From the NCBI GenBank assembly GCA_040755155.1, contig JBFMBP010000102.1, positions 61,823-125,822 on the forward strand: a stretch of DNA of 64,000 bases, given 5' to 3'. Origin of the DNA: Candidatus Omnitrophota bacterium. Lineage in GTDB: Bacteria; Hinthialibacterota; Hinthialibacteria; Hinthialibacterales; Hinthialibacteraceae. The notes under the pieces are model-generated. The model was not told where the DNA came from, did no database searches, and saw nothing but the letters and a program-made list of their open reading frames with translations. The position numbers and the translations under genes are program-made. How positions within the stretch are numbered: the stretch's first letter is position 1; the number at the start of each line of letters is the position of its first letter. Below are positions 1 to 9,566 of the stretch, in pieces.

Positions 1-1032
1 CTGATGTACACCTTTCCCATCATGGCGCTTTTGTTGTTCATCGCGCTACGGTTTCACGCCTACGTTCAAATTCAGAAAACCCGCGACGGCGTAATTTTAT
101 TTCTCCTGATGATGCTTATGGCTTATCTCCGCTCGATTTTTCATTACGTTTGGTTTCTCGCCGCCGTGTGCATTTTATGGACTTATTTTAACGGGAAACG
201 CAAATCGCTTTTGCTGGCGGCGTCGATTCCATTTCTCCTTATTATGGCTCTCTACGCCAAAAACGCCATCGTATTCGGCGAATGGACCACCAGCACCTGG
301 TTGGGACCGAATTTGAACATGATGACGGCGGCCATCCCCATAAGCATCAAGCGCGATTATCTCTTGCAGGGAAAAATCACTCCCATTTCGGTGGAATATC
401 CCTTTTCGCCGGTAGGTTACTACCAAAAATTCATAACGCACAAAACCTGGGGCGTTCCCGCGCTGGATCGAAAAGAGAAAAGCAACGGCGACATCAATTT
501 CAACCACGGCGACTTCGTCGAAATCAACCATCGCTATCGAAAAGAGGCCTTGACGCTGATCGCCGCCAGCCCCTGCGATTATTGGATTCTCGTGAAGCGA
601 AACTGGCGGCGCTACTGCCATCCGGCCTGGAACTACGAATTCTTCATCCGCCAATCGCCTGTTTACAAGAATTATCTTCTTGCATTGGATCAATGGTTGT
701 TCGGCTGGAAAGAAGCGGATTTTTCCCAATCGACTTACAAAACTAAAACCAGCCCCCAAGGAACTTTTTTATGCTGGGCGCTTCCGATATTGATTCTATT
801 TTGGCCGGTTCTGATGGCGGCGCCCGAAAAATACTCTCGCCTATCGCCCGCCGACCGCGCAACGCTGACGTACTGCATGTTTACGCTGCTGTTGGTTACT
901 TTCGCCGCCCTCTTTTTCGTCAACAACGAAAATTTCCGCATTCGCTTTACCCTTACGCCGTATTATGCTCTTTTATTGGGTCTGCTGCTGGATCGAGGGA
1001 TGGGATATTTTTCTCAGCGAAGAAGAAACTAA
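1..1032 (+). CDS. Membrane glycosyltransferase-like protein, C-terminal part (5' end outside the window)
   Basis: The frame is open to the left edge, so the beginning of the gene lies upstream and only about 343 residues are seen. The visible part has several hydrophobic segments (roughly residues 5-20, 40-65, 68-85, 255-270, 290-305 and 318-335). A soluble stretch of about 160 residues with many aromatic residues separates the two membrane blocks. This arrangement is common in the C-terminal half of GT39/ArnT-like membrane glycosyltransferases, which move sugars from lipid carriers. The catalytic N-terminal loop is not in the window, so the family call is inference. The stop codon is followed within 7 bases by a palindromic repeat and then by the end of the convergent gene. 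Confidence 0.55.
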   Translation: MMYTFPIMALLLFIALRFHAYVQIQKTRDGVILFLLMMLMAYLRSIFHYVWFLAAVCILWTYFNGKRKSLLLAASIPFLLIMALYAKNAIVFGEWTTSTWLGPNLNMMTAAIPISIKRDYLLQGKITPISVEYPFSPVGYYQKFITHKTWGVPALDRKEKSNGDINFNHGDFVEINHRYRKEALTLIAASPCDYWILVKRNWRRYCHPAWNYEFFIRQSPVYKNYLLALDQWLFGWKEADFSQSTYKTKTSPQGTFLCWALPILILFWPVLMAAPEKYSRLSPADRATLTYCMFTLLLVTFAALFFVNNENFRIRFTLTPYYALLLGLLLDRGMGYFSQRRRN

Positions 1033-1038
1033 GAGATT

Positions 1039-1092
1039 GGTGGGCTACGCTTCGCTTTGAGCCCACCCTACTCAACATTGAGCCCACCCTAC
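1039..1092. repeat. Dispersed palindromic repeat, family A, one and a half copies
   Basis: The element reads GGTGGGCTACGCTTCGCTTT then GAGCCCACCCTAC. The half GAGCCCACCCTAC is repeated after a short spacer. The ends (GGTGGGCT / AGCCCACC) are complementary and can form a hairpin. It fills nearly all of the 65-bp gap between two convergent genes. Closely matching copies lie at 13811, 42674 and 54059, and a decayed one at 18227. Confidence 0.85.
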
Positions 1093-1097
1093 GCAAT

Positions 1098-3020
1098 TTA
1101 TCTTTCCAATTCTCCGATCTTCTCTTCCAACAGCGAAATCATCACGCCTGCTTGCCAAACGAAAGCGTCGAGCGCTTTGGAGCGGGCGCGCAGTTTTTCC
1201 GTGAGAATTTCCTCTTCGTTTTGCAGAAGCAAGTTTCGCCAGCGGCTATCGTCGAACTCGTAATGCGGTTCCTGCAAGAGTTCGTTGAGCAATTCGAAAG
1301 CCAAGGCATGTTGTTTGGAGCATAATTCAATGGTATGGTCGAGCCGTTCTAGCAGCCGCCGTTTCTCCTCCATTTTCAGACCCGCGAAATCGTCCGGCGA
1401 CATCAGGTTCAATCCGATCTTCGCTTCGGCGTAAAACGCCTCCACGCTCTGCAGCGCTTCCCGCAAAATCGCGCGCAGATCGATCAGATCGATCTGGGGA
1501 CGGAAGGATTGATGCAGCATAGCCAACTGCTGGAAATAATTCATGGAACCCGTCTTCACTTCCATTAGCAGCGAAAGCAGCCTCGTCGTGATAGCGCCAT
1601 CGATCGCCGCTCCCGAACTCGTATTGAATACGGGAATCTTGAAACGGGCGATTTCATGCTCCAGCCATTGCTTATAGACCAACAACGTGTCGCTCGTTGG
1701 AACGACGCCTCCGTCCACCGAGGCGACCCAATGCGCCGACTCGCTGTCTTGAGGAAGTTGCTTGTCGTCGAATATGGTTCCTGCGGCGTATCGTTTATCG
1801 TTGGTAAAGGCAAGGTCCTGGCCGATGAGTACGATCGGTTGGCATCCCAAACGCGCGAGAATATGAAATCCAACGACGGCCACGCTGCCGGGACCGAAAA
1901 CGTCCCCCTTGCTTCCCGCCTTGGTTTGCAGCCACAGATAAAACGAATTGCCGCTTTTTTGGGGTATGGGGATGCGGCTGAGAGGAGCGGGCTGGCCCAT
2001 CGTCTCCATCGTCGAACGCCATGACGCCAAAAAGACTCGCGGATGAAAATGCCGCACGATTTCCGGATGAACCCGGGGATCGGCGATCAAAAACGATTCC
2101 GGAGACGGCGCATCGTTTTTGAAGGATTTGACGTTGCGCTCCTGGTGATCCATGGCGAAAACGATATGCGGCCGAATGCCGTTCTTGCGCAAGATCGGGT
2201 AGGCCGTATTCACGCATGAGATCAGCATCCGATCCTGCGCGTCGCGCAGCGTCGCCAATTCGTTTTCCAGCGAAGGACCGGCGGCAATCAACGCGGCGGG
2301 CATCCGGGGGAAATGATGGAACAGCGCGGAGACGCCGGGATATTGGACAATGGCGCCGGCATTGGCGATGGTGTTGATGACGACGTTGTTGCTATGCTCG
2401 ACGCGGGAGCGCCGGTACATAAGTTCGCGCTGCAAAGCGTTGCGCCATAGAGCGGCGAATTGCGAAGGATATTCCGGACGCAGCCGCCGCAGCAATGGAT
2501 TCGCCAACAGATGATACGGCAAAGCGAGAAAGCGCGAATATTCCAGCTCTTCGCCGAGGCTCTGCGCCGCCTTTTCCATCGTCTGGCCGATATAGAGATG
2601 CACCCGTTCGTCCCCCAGAATCCGCGTCAAATCCACATGATGGAAGGCGGTAAAAAACAGCAGCGGATCGGGATCGACGACGGCTAGAACCCCCCTTTCC
2701 GGCAGCAAGGATAAAATTTTCTGCGCGTAATACCCCAATCCGAAGCCCAACAGAATCACGGCATGTTCCCGCTGCTTGCCCAGAGGGCTGCGTTGGATCC
2801 AGCTGGCGATTTCCTTTTCCGGATCGGAGGTTTTGAAAAGCGGCTCGCTAGAACTGAAGGAATCGTAAAGGACGACGTTGAAGTATCCGCATTCCATCGG
2901 TTCGAGGGGATAGAGGCGATCCGACACTTTGGGCGCAAGCTGGGCGATCGTTTCCGCTTGCGCGGGATTTCTTTTTTTGAATGCTGCTAAGTTGACCTCG
3001 AAGAAAGACCCATCCGCCAT
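1098..3020 (-). CDS. MptE-like / motility accessory factor (Maf, DUF115) family protein
   Basis: About 640 residues. The central domain contains the family's glycine-rich signature AALIAAGPSLENEL, followed by a stretch ending in HIVFAMDHQE. Further on come GPGSVAVVGFHILARLGC and PIVLIGQDLAFT, typical of the DUF115/MptE-like fold. Relatives include flagellin nonulosonate (pseudaminic or legionaminic acid) transferases of the Maf type and other poorly characterised glycosyltransferase-like proteins. No flagellar gene is seen nearby, so a role in protein or envelope glycosylation is only inferred. An upstream TTG is possible (start 3029), but the ATG at 3020 is preferred. The gene is convergent with the GT39-like gene. 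Confidence 0.75.
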   Translation of the reverse strand: MADGSFFEVNLAAFKKRNPAQAETIAQLAPKVSDRLYPLEPMECGYFNVVLYDSFSSSEPLFKTSDPEKEIASWIQRSPLGKQREHAVILLGFGLGYYAQKILSLLPERGVLAVVDPDPLLFFTAFHHVDLTRILGDERVHLYIGQTMEKAAQSLGEELEYSRFLALPYHLLANPLLRRLRPEYPSQFAALWRNALQRELMYRRSRVEHSNNVVINTIANAGAIVQYPGVSALFHHFPRMPAALIAAGPSLENELATLRDAQDRMLISCVNTAYPILRKNGIRPHIVFAMDHQERNVKSFKNDAPSPESFLIADPRVHPEIVRHFHPRVFLASWRSTMETMGQPAPLSRIPIPQKSGNSFYLWLQTKAGSKGDVFGPGSVAVVGFHILARLGCQPIVLIGQDLAFTNDKRYAAGTIFDDKQLPQDSESAHWVASVDGGVVPTSDTLLVYKQWLEHEIARFKIPVFNTSSGAAIDGAITTRLLSLLMEVKTGSMNYFQQLAMLHQSFRPQIDLIDLRAILREALQSVEAFYAEAKIGLNLMSPDDFAGLKMEEKRRLLERLDHTIELCSKQHALAFELLNELLQEPHYEFDDSRWRNLLLQNEEEILTEKLRARSKALDAFVWQAGVMISLLEEKIGELER

Positions 3021-3219
3021 CGTATCCAAAACCTCAACCCGCGCGGTTAAGATATTGCCATTTTACTTTTCGAAATAATATTTCGACTCAGCCGCATCGC
3101 CTATCGATTCGATGATGCGACTCTCAGTCTATTTTTGCCGGACGCCAGCGAATTGAATAGGCGCCGAAACCACTCTAAGCGTTTCTTTTGCGGGAAAAAA
3201 GCCTTCTCAAGCATCGGCG

Positions 3220-6200
3220 CTATTCTTTCCAATTCAATTCATAGCGAATGGCTTTTCCTTTGGCGGAAATCGTCCACCCCTCCTTGCTGGATTCGGCCTT
3301 TGCTTCTCCCAGATTTTCGCCATTGACGTCCCATGCCGTCGCGGAAAAAGTTTTAGCCTTGGCGGCGGACGCAATCCGGGCGCGAACGTCAGCGGCGCCA
3401 TATTCGCCGCCGGGAGAAACAATCTTGATTCGATCCACGCCCTCCACGGCAATGATGGAAAGCCCTTCCCCATCCTTCGCCTTCCTCACGGCGGCGCAGC
3501 CCGAAACGCCGACGCCGCCAAAAACGCGCTCCACGCCCCGCCCATCGATGAAAATAAACTCCGGCGAGAGGACGCGGTCGCAACGGCTTCCCTCCACCAG
3601 CTCCGACGCCACGTAAAAATCGCCGCCTTGAACCGCCAACCAGCCATATGGCGGCAGTTCGTGGACATCCTCTCCCTGCGTTACGCGCCAAGGCTTATCC
3701 GCATGGCCATTGACCCAAATTTCCAAGCCGCCGGGATAACGCACAACCAAGCGCGACTGCTTCCATTCTCCATTCAGAAACGCCTCGGAAGAACTAATCG
3801 TTCCCGCATCGGTTCCATAGCGAATCGCTTGCGGCTTTTTCATGACATAGCGGCTTTGCAACGGCTGCATCGTATAATAGGAACGGCAAGCGCGGCGGAT
3901 GCCGTGACTCTCTTCCACCAGCCATCCAATATGACCGTAGGCGATAGTGGCGGCGATGAATTGATCGATGCTTCCATCAATATTTTCCGGCTTATCCCAT
4001 CCCTCTTTTTGATCGAAGAAATAAGCGGTCCAGGGCATCCCGATATCCACGCTGAGCGAGTGCATTTTTAATAGATCGAAATGAGGAAGATAGGGATATC
4101 GCCATAATTTCAGGCCGCTGTACGCCAATCCGTAATTCCCCGTACAAAGTCCGGCGTAGAGCCACTGATGATTTCCCTCCGACCAGCAATGATGATCGTA
4201 AACCTGTTGATCGTTCAACAACAGCTCGCCGTAAGCGTAAAACGTAGCGGCGAAGGTTCCCGCGCCGGGAACGCGGGCGTCGTAATCCGTCCGATCCCAC
4301 GGAGAGACGGAAGTATGCACGTCCGTATACGCCGCGTCGGATTGATATTTTTCATGAATGGCGGGAGCGAGTTCGCGATCCATCTCCACGGCGTATAGCG
4401 CCTTGGGGGAATAACAGCGCGGCCAGGCGGTTACGAGATCGCCGGACGAATGGCGCATCACTCTGTCGATGTTCCAATAGGAATTCACCGGCGAGAAATC
4501 GCAATAGTTCGTATACAATCCCGAACGCCAACCTAGCGATTTCTGCGCTGCGACGTATTTCTGCAACGCTTCGTCGCCTCCTTTGGCCGGCGACGCCTTG
4601 GTGCGGAACGTAAAACTCTCGCCCTCGTTGCGCCAGGTGATTTCATGATTGCACTGCGTCAGCATTTCGATGCCGTAGGCGCGCAGAGTCAGGCAGCGTT
4701 GATGCTCCTTCTCGTAATCTCCCGGCCCCCAGCTCTCCTGCCACAACCGCGTCCCCGCTATCTCCCCTTCCACGGCGGGAGTATTGGGAATCGTCGCCAG
4801 CGTCTCCTCGAAAGTGGGAGCCAGCGTAACGAAAAAGCGCTCGTACATATCGTTGCGCTTGCCGTCCGTTTTGGGTTGATAGCGCACGCCGCCATTCAAA
4901 AAGATTTCTCCGTTCTCGATTTTATCGGCGGCGTAAGGCGCTGAAGCGTTCGAGCGATACCAATCCATCCATACGGAAGCGAAAAACGGCTCTATGCCAT
5001 GAGACATCAAGACATTCAAATGATGGCCGCCATAATTCATGAACGGCAGTTGCATCAATTCCGGCTCCCGCACATTTAGAAACTTGCCATAAGACAATTC
5101 CACCGCATCGCCGCCCCGGCAGATGAAATCCACTACTAAACTTTTTTGCCATAACCGGATCGACGATTCCACCGCAATTTCCTTATCGCCCAGCTTCCCC
5201 TTCCATTCCGCATGAGCCGTCTCGTCTTTCATTTCGCATTGCGTCAAATGCATATCTTTCAATTTCTCCGAAAAAACGGGACCGGCCTCCGCGAGGATAT
5301 CGGCGACGGGAATACGGTTCATCTTCGCTTGAATCGGCCCCCAATAAGCTTCGCCGGGCGACCAGCAAAATTCCAATACGATATCCGTCGCCGAATAGAT
5401 GGCGCGAAATCGCTTCATATCTTTCGAAAAAAGCATCTGCGTCTTGAATTTTTCCACGCCGTTTTCCGGCAGAATCGTCTCTTCGCGAGTGGGGAACGGC
5501 AAACGCCCCGGCCCCGTATTCGCCCCGGCAGACTGGCCGGGGAAAGGATCGATGCCGCGCTGCGGGCGTGGAGCGAAGGCGATCGGCTCCAGGGATTCCT
5601 TGTAAAAACAGATATCCTCGAAAAAGAGTTCCCGGTCTTCCTTATTGGCGCAGCCGCGAACTTTTATTCCCAACAATTTCAACGGCAGCTTCGCTTGCAA
5701 TTCTTGGGGAAGAATTTTATGCGCCAGCCACCATTCCTTCCACCGCACCCGCGTTATCTCCAAATTATGCGCCTTGCCCTCGCCGTCTTGCAGCAACAAA
5801 TCGACGTTGACTTGGGGAGTCGTTGGATCGGGAACCCAGCCCCAATTGTTGCCGTAAATCCATACAGTAGCGGCGGAAACGGGATCGCCGATATCCATCG
5901 GCGCAGGCGGGCGCAGCGTAACGGCGCTATCCGGAGAGTCGCCGCGATAGATCATCCGCGCCGTCGGCGACTCCCAAACTCGCTGCTTGTTGGAGCCGAT
6001 CAATTTCCCCTCCGCTCCCTTTTCGCATTCCAACGTCCAACCCTCCAACGAGTCGAAATGAACCAATGGCGTATGCGGCGGCTCGCGATTGGCCCATACC
6101 ATTTCGTAAGGCCTCTCGCCCAATGATTCCGCAGGATCGAGAGGCTGGGCGGCTACGATTTTCACCGCCTCTTCCGCCGCCAGCGCCGCTGGAAGCTGTA

Positions 6201-6261
6201 GAATAGCGAAGTTAAATAAAACCGCCAATATCGTCAATAAGAATTGATAAGCCAGACGCAT
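3220..6261 (-). CDS. Large secreted protein, possible glycoside hydrolase-like barrel
   Basis: 1013 residues with a clear Sec signal peptide: short N-region, hydrophobic stretch to about residue 28, and an ALAAEE-like cleavage region. Residues 60-230 resemble a carbohydrate-binding or jelly-roll region, with a DSLEGW motif of the kind seen in CBM-like domains. The middle (about 330-830) is rich in Trp and acidic motifs such as QSDAAYTDVHTSVSPWD and VYDHHCWSEGNHQW, suggesting a TIM-barrel hydrolase. The end looks like a beta-sandwich. I could not assign a GH family. The start is supported by AGGGGA 7 bases upstream of the ATG. Likely acts on an external polysaccharide (inference). Confidence 0.6.
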   Translation of the reverse strand: MRLAYQFLLTILAVLFNFAILQLPAALAAEEAVKIVAAQPLDPAESLGERPYEMVWANREPPHTPLVHFDSLEGWTLECEKGAEGKLIGSNKQRVWESPTARMIYRGDSPDSAVTLRPPAPMDIGDPVSAATVWIYGNNWGWVPDPTTPQVNVDLLLQDGEGKAHNLEITRVRWKEWWLAHKILPQELQAKLPLKLLGIKVRGCANKEDRELFFEDICFYKESLEPIAFAPRPQRGIDPFPGQSAGANTGPGRLPFPTREETILPENGVEKFKTQMLFSKDMKRFRAIYSATDIVLEFCWSPGEAYWGPIQAKMNRIPVADILAEAGPVFSEKLKDMHLTQCEMKDETAHAEWKGKLGDKEIAVESSIRLWQKSLVVDFICRGGDAVELSYGKFLNVREPELMQLPFMNYGGHHLNVLMSHGIEPFFASVWMDWYRSNASAPYAADKIENGEIFLNGGVRYQPKTDGKRNDMYERFFVTLAPTFEETLATIPNTPAVEGEIAGTRLWQESWGPGDYEKEHQRCLTLRAYGIEMLTQCNHEITWRNEGESFTFRTKASPAKGGDEALQKYVAAQKSLGWRSGLYTNYCDFSPVNSYWNIDRVMRHSSGDLVTAWPRCYSPKALYAVEMDRELAPAIHEKYQSDAAYTDVHTSVSPWDRTDYDARVPGAGTFAATFYAYGELLLNDQQVYDHHCWSEGNHQWLYAGLCTGNYGLAYSGLKLWRYPYLPHFDLLKMHSLSVDIGMPWTAYFFDQKEGWDKPENIDGSIDQFIAATIAYGHIGWLVEESHGIRRACRSYYTMQPLQSRYVMKKPQAIRYGTDAGTISSSEAFLNGEWKQSRLVVRYPGGLEIWVNGHADKPWRVTQGEDVHELPPYGWLAVQGGDFYVASELVEGSRCDRVLSPEFIFIDGRGVERVFGGVGVSGCAAVRKAKDGEGLSIIAVEGVDRIKIVSPGGEYGAADVRARIASAAKAKTFSATAWDVNGENLGEAKAESSKEGWTISAKGKAIRYELNWKE

Positions 6262-6450
6262 TTGATTTCCCCTTTTTATAAAAATTAACTCGATAATGAT
6301 TAGACTTCATTTTGAGCCGTTGCGATTCAAATTTCAAAATATCGAATCCGCCATCGACCCTATTACTCTAATTCATCGACGGCCTATTCATCAATCCATA
6401 AGCGGATTATGGATGGGGATTTTCTATCAAGTACTATCTAAAGGAATTCA

Positions 6451-6482
6451 AAGAAAAACAGGCCAAGAAATCCTGGCCTGTT
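6451..6482 (-). terminator. Rho-independent terminator downstream of the small lipoprotein gene
   Basis: On the minus strand a perfect 9-bp stem (AACAGGCCA / TGGCCTGTT) with an 8-base loop is followed by TTTCTTTG. This is the expected hairpin plus U-rich tract for transcripts coming from the lipoprotein gene at 6676-6921. Confidence 0.75.
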
Positions 6483-6505
6483 CCAAATAAAAGCCACAAA
6501 TTATA

Positions 6506-6660
6506 CCAGTATGCGTTAGGATTATTGCTTATATATTCCCTCGCTCTCTGGGAGAGGGTTAGGGTGAGGGAATAATAAGTCCAATAATATCAACCCTCAC
6601 CTAACCTCTCCCAATCTTGGGAGAGGAATTTGAAAAGCGACAATCTCAATGCAGATTGGT
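6506..6660. repeat. Dispersed repeat, family C, with imperfect terminal inverted repeats
   Basis: The core (about 6536-6630) has two hairpins (CTCTCTGGGAGAG-like and CCTCTCCCAATCTTGGGAGAGG) joined by complementary arms TTAGGGTGAGGG and CCCTCACCTAA. Outside the core, the left end starting CCAGTATGCG and the reverse complement of the right end starting CCAATCTGCA match at 18 of 25 positions. The architecture is shared with copies at 15461 and 63342. It fills most of the 414-bp gap between the secreted-protein gene and the lipoprotein gene; the rest holds only the terminator at 6451 and AT-rich sequence. Confidence 0.7.
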
Positions 6661-6675
6661 ATTACTTCGAAATTG

Positions 6676-6921
6676 TCACCAAAAATCGCCGAAATCTTCT
6701 CCCACATCGGAATAATGGTCGCGCGGCCAGGTTAATAATTTCGGTCCAATGTCGACAATGGACCAATCCGAATCGAAATCCTCGTCTTCATAAGCCGGAT
6801 TCAGATCGTTATACCACGGTTGATAAGCGCTCATCCGGCCCTCCGTGGAGGCGCAGCCTATCATCCCCAAGAGCAATCCAAACAGGAACAAAGAAAGTAA
6901 AAATCGCATGGATTCACCCAT
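6676..6921 (-). CDS. Small predicted lipoprotein
   Basis: 81 residues (77 if the second ATG at 6909 is used). A hydrophobic stretch ends in LGMIGCAS, a good lipobox with the lipidated cysteine at residue 23. The remaining mature part is short and strongly acidic (AYEDEDFDSDW) and tryptophan-rich. No family was recognised. Either start leaves an intact signal peptide. The first has AGAAAG upstream, the second GGTGA. The gene has its own terminator (6451-6482), which suggests it is transcribed independently of the secreted-protein gene. Confidence 0.6.
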   Translation of the reverse strand: MGESMRFLLSLFLFGLLLGMIGCASTEGRMSAYQPWYNDLNPAYEDEDFDSDWSIVDIGPKLLTWPRDHYSDVGEDFGDFW

Positions 6922-6996
6922 CGCTTTCTAAAAAAACATTTGTCTTCTCATTTACATTGTACGCGCCGCGCGCCGAAAAAGTAACATCTTCGCCTT

Positions 6997-8007
6997 TTAC
7001 GGTTCGGGAGTAATCTGCGGTACGATCACTTCCGCGCCGATTTCCGCGTAGGTCTCCTTCAATTGCCGCAGCATCTTCTCTCCTTCGTAGGTCCCGATAA
7101 CGGCGCCGCCGGAACCGGCGAACTTGGCCGTCGCTCCCACGGAACGCCCGCGAAAAACCAAATCGAGATCGCTGGGGCGCAGTCTGAATATGGAAGAGCG
7201 CAGATCGAAGTTCTTGTTCATCAACTCCCCGAGAGTCTCATGGTCGCGTTGGAGCAAGGCGCTTTTAGCGTCTTCCGCAAACTGGGCGAACTGCTTCATG
7301 GCGTTCACGACAACGGGATCGCCCTGGTTGAAACGTTCGCGGATGTTGTTATGGAACACTTCTGATCCTTCACCTAACCGCGTGTCGTAGGCGATGTAAA
7401 GCGGCGGCAGCAGAGCGGGATCGAGCGGTTCGTAAATGCCATGCCCTTCCTTCTCAATCAACTCCCGGTCGAAATTCATATAAACCACGTTTTCGTAAAC
7501 CTGGATGACGCGATCCTGCAATCCCGCGCCGATTCCCAATTCGTCCCGTTCGCAGGAAAGGATCAGGCTGGGCTGCAATTCCATGGGAATCTCCACGCCG
7601 TAGAATTCCATCAATGCGCGCAAGCTGGCGGTGATGATGGCGCTGGAACCGGCTAGTCCAACGCGCGCGGGAATATCCGATTCGTACTCAATGGTGAAAT
7701 TGCGTTTGGGAAGGCGAATCTCATGTTGATCGCAGTAATCGGCGAAGCGCTTAATCAGGGCGCGTATGAGCCGCACGCCGCCATAATAGCCGTTGAGTTT
7801 GATGCTTTCCCGCAGATGATGGATAGACTCCCAAACGGGATTGTCGACGGCGCATCCCCGTATCTCCACATTGGCGGAAGGATAGCAAACGGCGCGCGCC
7901 CGATAGTTGCGCACGGATATGGATATCGTTTTGCCATAATAGCCGTCGGATGGATTGCCGATCAATCCCGCCCGGGCGTAAGCATAGGTTTCAATTATCT
8001 GCGACAT
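6997..8007 (-). CDS. GHMP-family sugar kinase, glucuronokinase-like
   Basis: 336 residues. Motif 1 is [14 protein letters not shown] (residues 13-26), the form found in plant-type glucuronokinases. Motif 2 (ATP loop) is [12 protein letters not shown] at 113-124. Motif 3 is [12 protein letters not shown] at about 295-306. These three motifs define GHMP kinases, which phosphorylate a sugar or small metabolite at the expense of ATP. The likely product is a sugar 1-phosphate for nucleotide-sugar synthesis, with glucuronate the best guess from motif 1 (inference). It lies 33 bases downstream of an ATP-grasp gene on the same strand, so the two are probably cotranscribed. Confidence 0.75.
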   Translation of the reverse strand: MSQIIETYAYARAGLIGNPSDGYYGKTISISVRNYRARAVCYPSANVEIRGCAVDNPVWESIHHLRESIKLNGYYGGVRLIRALIKRFADYCDQHEIRLPKRNFTIEYESDIPARVGLAGSSAIITASLRALMEFYGVEIPMELQPSLILSCERDELGIGAGLQDRVIQVYENVVYMNFDRELIEKEGHGIYEPLDPALLPPLYIAYDTRLGEGSEVFHNNIRERFNQGDPVVVNAMKQFAQFAEDAKSALLQRDHETLGELMNKNFDLRSSIFRLRPSDLDLVFRGRSVGATAKFAGSGGAVIGTYEGEKMLRQLKETYAEIGAEVIVPQITPEP

Positions 8008-8040
8008 GGCTTACTCCTGTTTTCAGCCTTATGAATCTTA

Positions 8041-9483
8041 TTATCCTTTATCTCTTTCCACAATCAGCCGATTCCATAACCGCCGCGTCACTCCCGGCTC
8101 GCCCGTATCCGTAAAGCGGGAATGCGCTAATCCCGCCGGACGGGGATTGATATCCAATACCCACGGCTTCCATTCCGGTTTCTCATTCCTCCATTCCAAA
8201 CGCAAATCGATTCCTGCTATTTTACATCGGGGAAGCGCAGAAAGCGCCTCCTCGGCAACAGCTTCAATCATCTTCCATTCATCGCTCCCCATCGTTAAGG
8301 GATGGGATCGTCCTTCCGCTATTAGAGGAAAAACTTCGCGGCGCTTCCATTCGATAATGCGTCCCCCTTGCCCGGGAGAGGAGATAAACGACGGCGGACG
8401 CGCCGCCATCAAAAAACCGCTTTCCGATTTCCCCTCTACGACGTTCATGCGCAGATCGAAATAGGCGTCTTCGCCATTTTCCTGGCGATAGAAAACATTT
8501 CCTACGCCTCTACGAATGATTATATCGTCTACCTTGGCGATGGTTCTAGCATGATCGAGCAGATCGGCATGAAGCGCAAGCAAACCTTCCCAATCCGGCG
8601 GTCCCTCGAAAGCGCGAACGCCGCGCCCCTCCGTTCCCCGATTCGGCTGCATTATCAAAACGATGCGTTCGTCTTTTTCTTGCGGGAACAATTCGTAAAA
8701 GGCGCTTTTTAATTTCGACGGCAAATCTTTGCCATCGCCGCCTCTCGAAACCAGCGCCGCTTCCGGCGTAGGTACTCCCGCCGAATTCCACGCTCGATAA
8801 CAAGCGTATTTATCGTCAGCCTTCTCCACTTCTTCATAAGCGTTGATCTGCGCGATTCCCATGTCTTTGCATCGCGCGCTGTAGTCCTTATGCGTCTCCG
8901 GCGTCATGCAGAGAAAAAGCGCCCCTTCCATCGCCAGCGGCGGATCGAATTCCATTTCGATAGGATTGTCGCGGTCTTCCAGCCAAATCATCCCCCTCCA
9001 TAAACGAAAATCGCCGCCGAGCCAGGAAATATGCGAACAGACGACGTTTCGCCGTCTCGCGCCTTGCGTTTCCAAATCGTAGACATAAGAGTCCACCATC
9101 AAAGGATAAACTTCATTGAGGGCGTGAGGCAGCTGTTCGACGAGTATGGCGAAAACGGGAAAAGGAGGAATGGGTGGAGCGTCATCCCGCCGGGGAATAA
9201 TCGCTAAGGGAGGACTCAGCGGTTCGCTATTCGCCGCTTCGATTACCGTCTGAATCGTCCGGAGACGGAACTCCGGCTGATAAACGGCTTTTAATAGAGA
9301 TTCCGGCAATTTGCCGATTTTCTTTACGGCGTCATCGTAATGGCGATCGATCGTATCGATAATAGGGGATAAAAGCTGAGTTTCCCCCTCATGCAACCGT
9401 CGGCGCAAGCCGTCCAATGCGCCATGCTTGGATTCTACGATTTGTAATAAATGCTTTTGTATAAGCAGCGAGAGATTCCACAT
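8041..9483 (-). CDS. ATP-grasp family enzyme of unknown substrate
   Basis: 480 residues. The C-terminal half reads as an ATP-grasp fold: nucleotide-binding segment ERIVLIMQPNRGTEGRG, then YFDLRMNVVEGK, and the metal-binding end WVLDINPRPAGLAHS, in which Asp and Asn of DINPRP would bind Mg2+. The N-terminal half (about 1-190) has no family I recognise. ATP-grasp enzymes join a carboxylate to an amine or thiol through an acyl phosphate. Pairing with a glucuronokinase-like gene 33 bases downstream hints at a substrate carrying a carboxylate or sugar acid, but this is inference. No membrane segment or signal peptide. Confidence 0.65.
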   Translation of the reverse strand: MWNLSLLIQKHLLQIVESKHGALDGLRRRLHEGETQLLSPIIDTIDRHYDDAVKKIGKLPESLLKAVYQPEFRLRTIQTVIEAANSEPLSPPLAIIPRRDDAPPIPPFPVFAILVEQLPHALNEVYPLMVDSYVYDLETQGARRRNVVCSHISWLGGDFRLWRGMIWLEDRDNPIEMEFDPPLAMEGALFLCMTPETHKDYSARCKDMGIAQINAYEEVEKADDKYACYRAWNSAGVPTPEAALVSRGGDGKDLPSKLKSAFYELFPQEKDERIVLIMQPNRGTEGRGVRAFEGPPDWEGLLALHADLLDHARTIAKVDDIIIRRGVGNVFYRQENGEDAYFDLRMNVVEGKSESGFLMAARPPSFISSPGQGGRIIEWKRREVFPLIAEGRSHPLTMGSDEWKMIEAVAEEALSALPRCKIAGIDLRLEWRNEKPEWKPWVLDINPRPAGLAHSRFTDTGEPGVTRRLWNRLIVERDKG

Positions 9484-9560
9484 TTTTGAATGATGAATGA
9501 TAATTTTTGATTTTTAATTTTTGATTTTTAATTTTTAATTCAAAATTCAAAATTCATCAT
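9484..9560. repeat. AT-rich low-complexity direct repeats
   Basis: Several copies of a unit close to TTTTTGATTTTTAA are followed by AATTCAAAATTCAAAATTCA. The segment lies between hisF and the ATP-grasp gene, both on the minus strand, and holds no open frame. Replication slippage is the simplest origin; a shorter similar run is at about 18073-18105. Confidence 0.7.
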
Positions 9561-9566
9561 TTCTTT

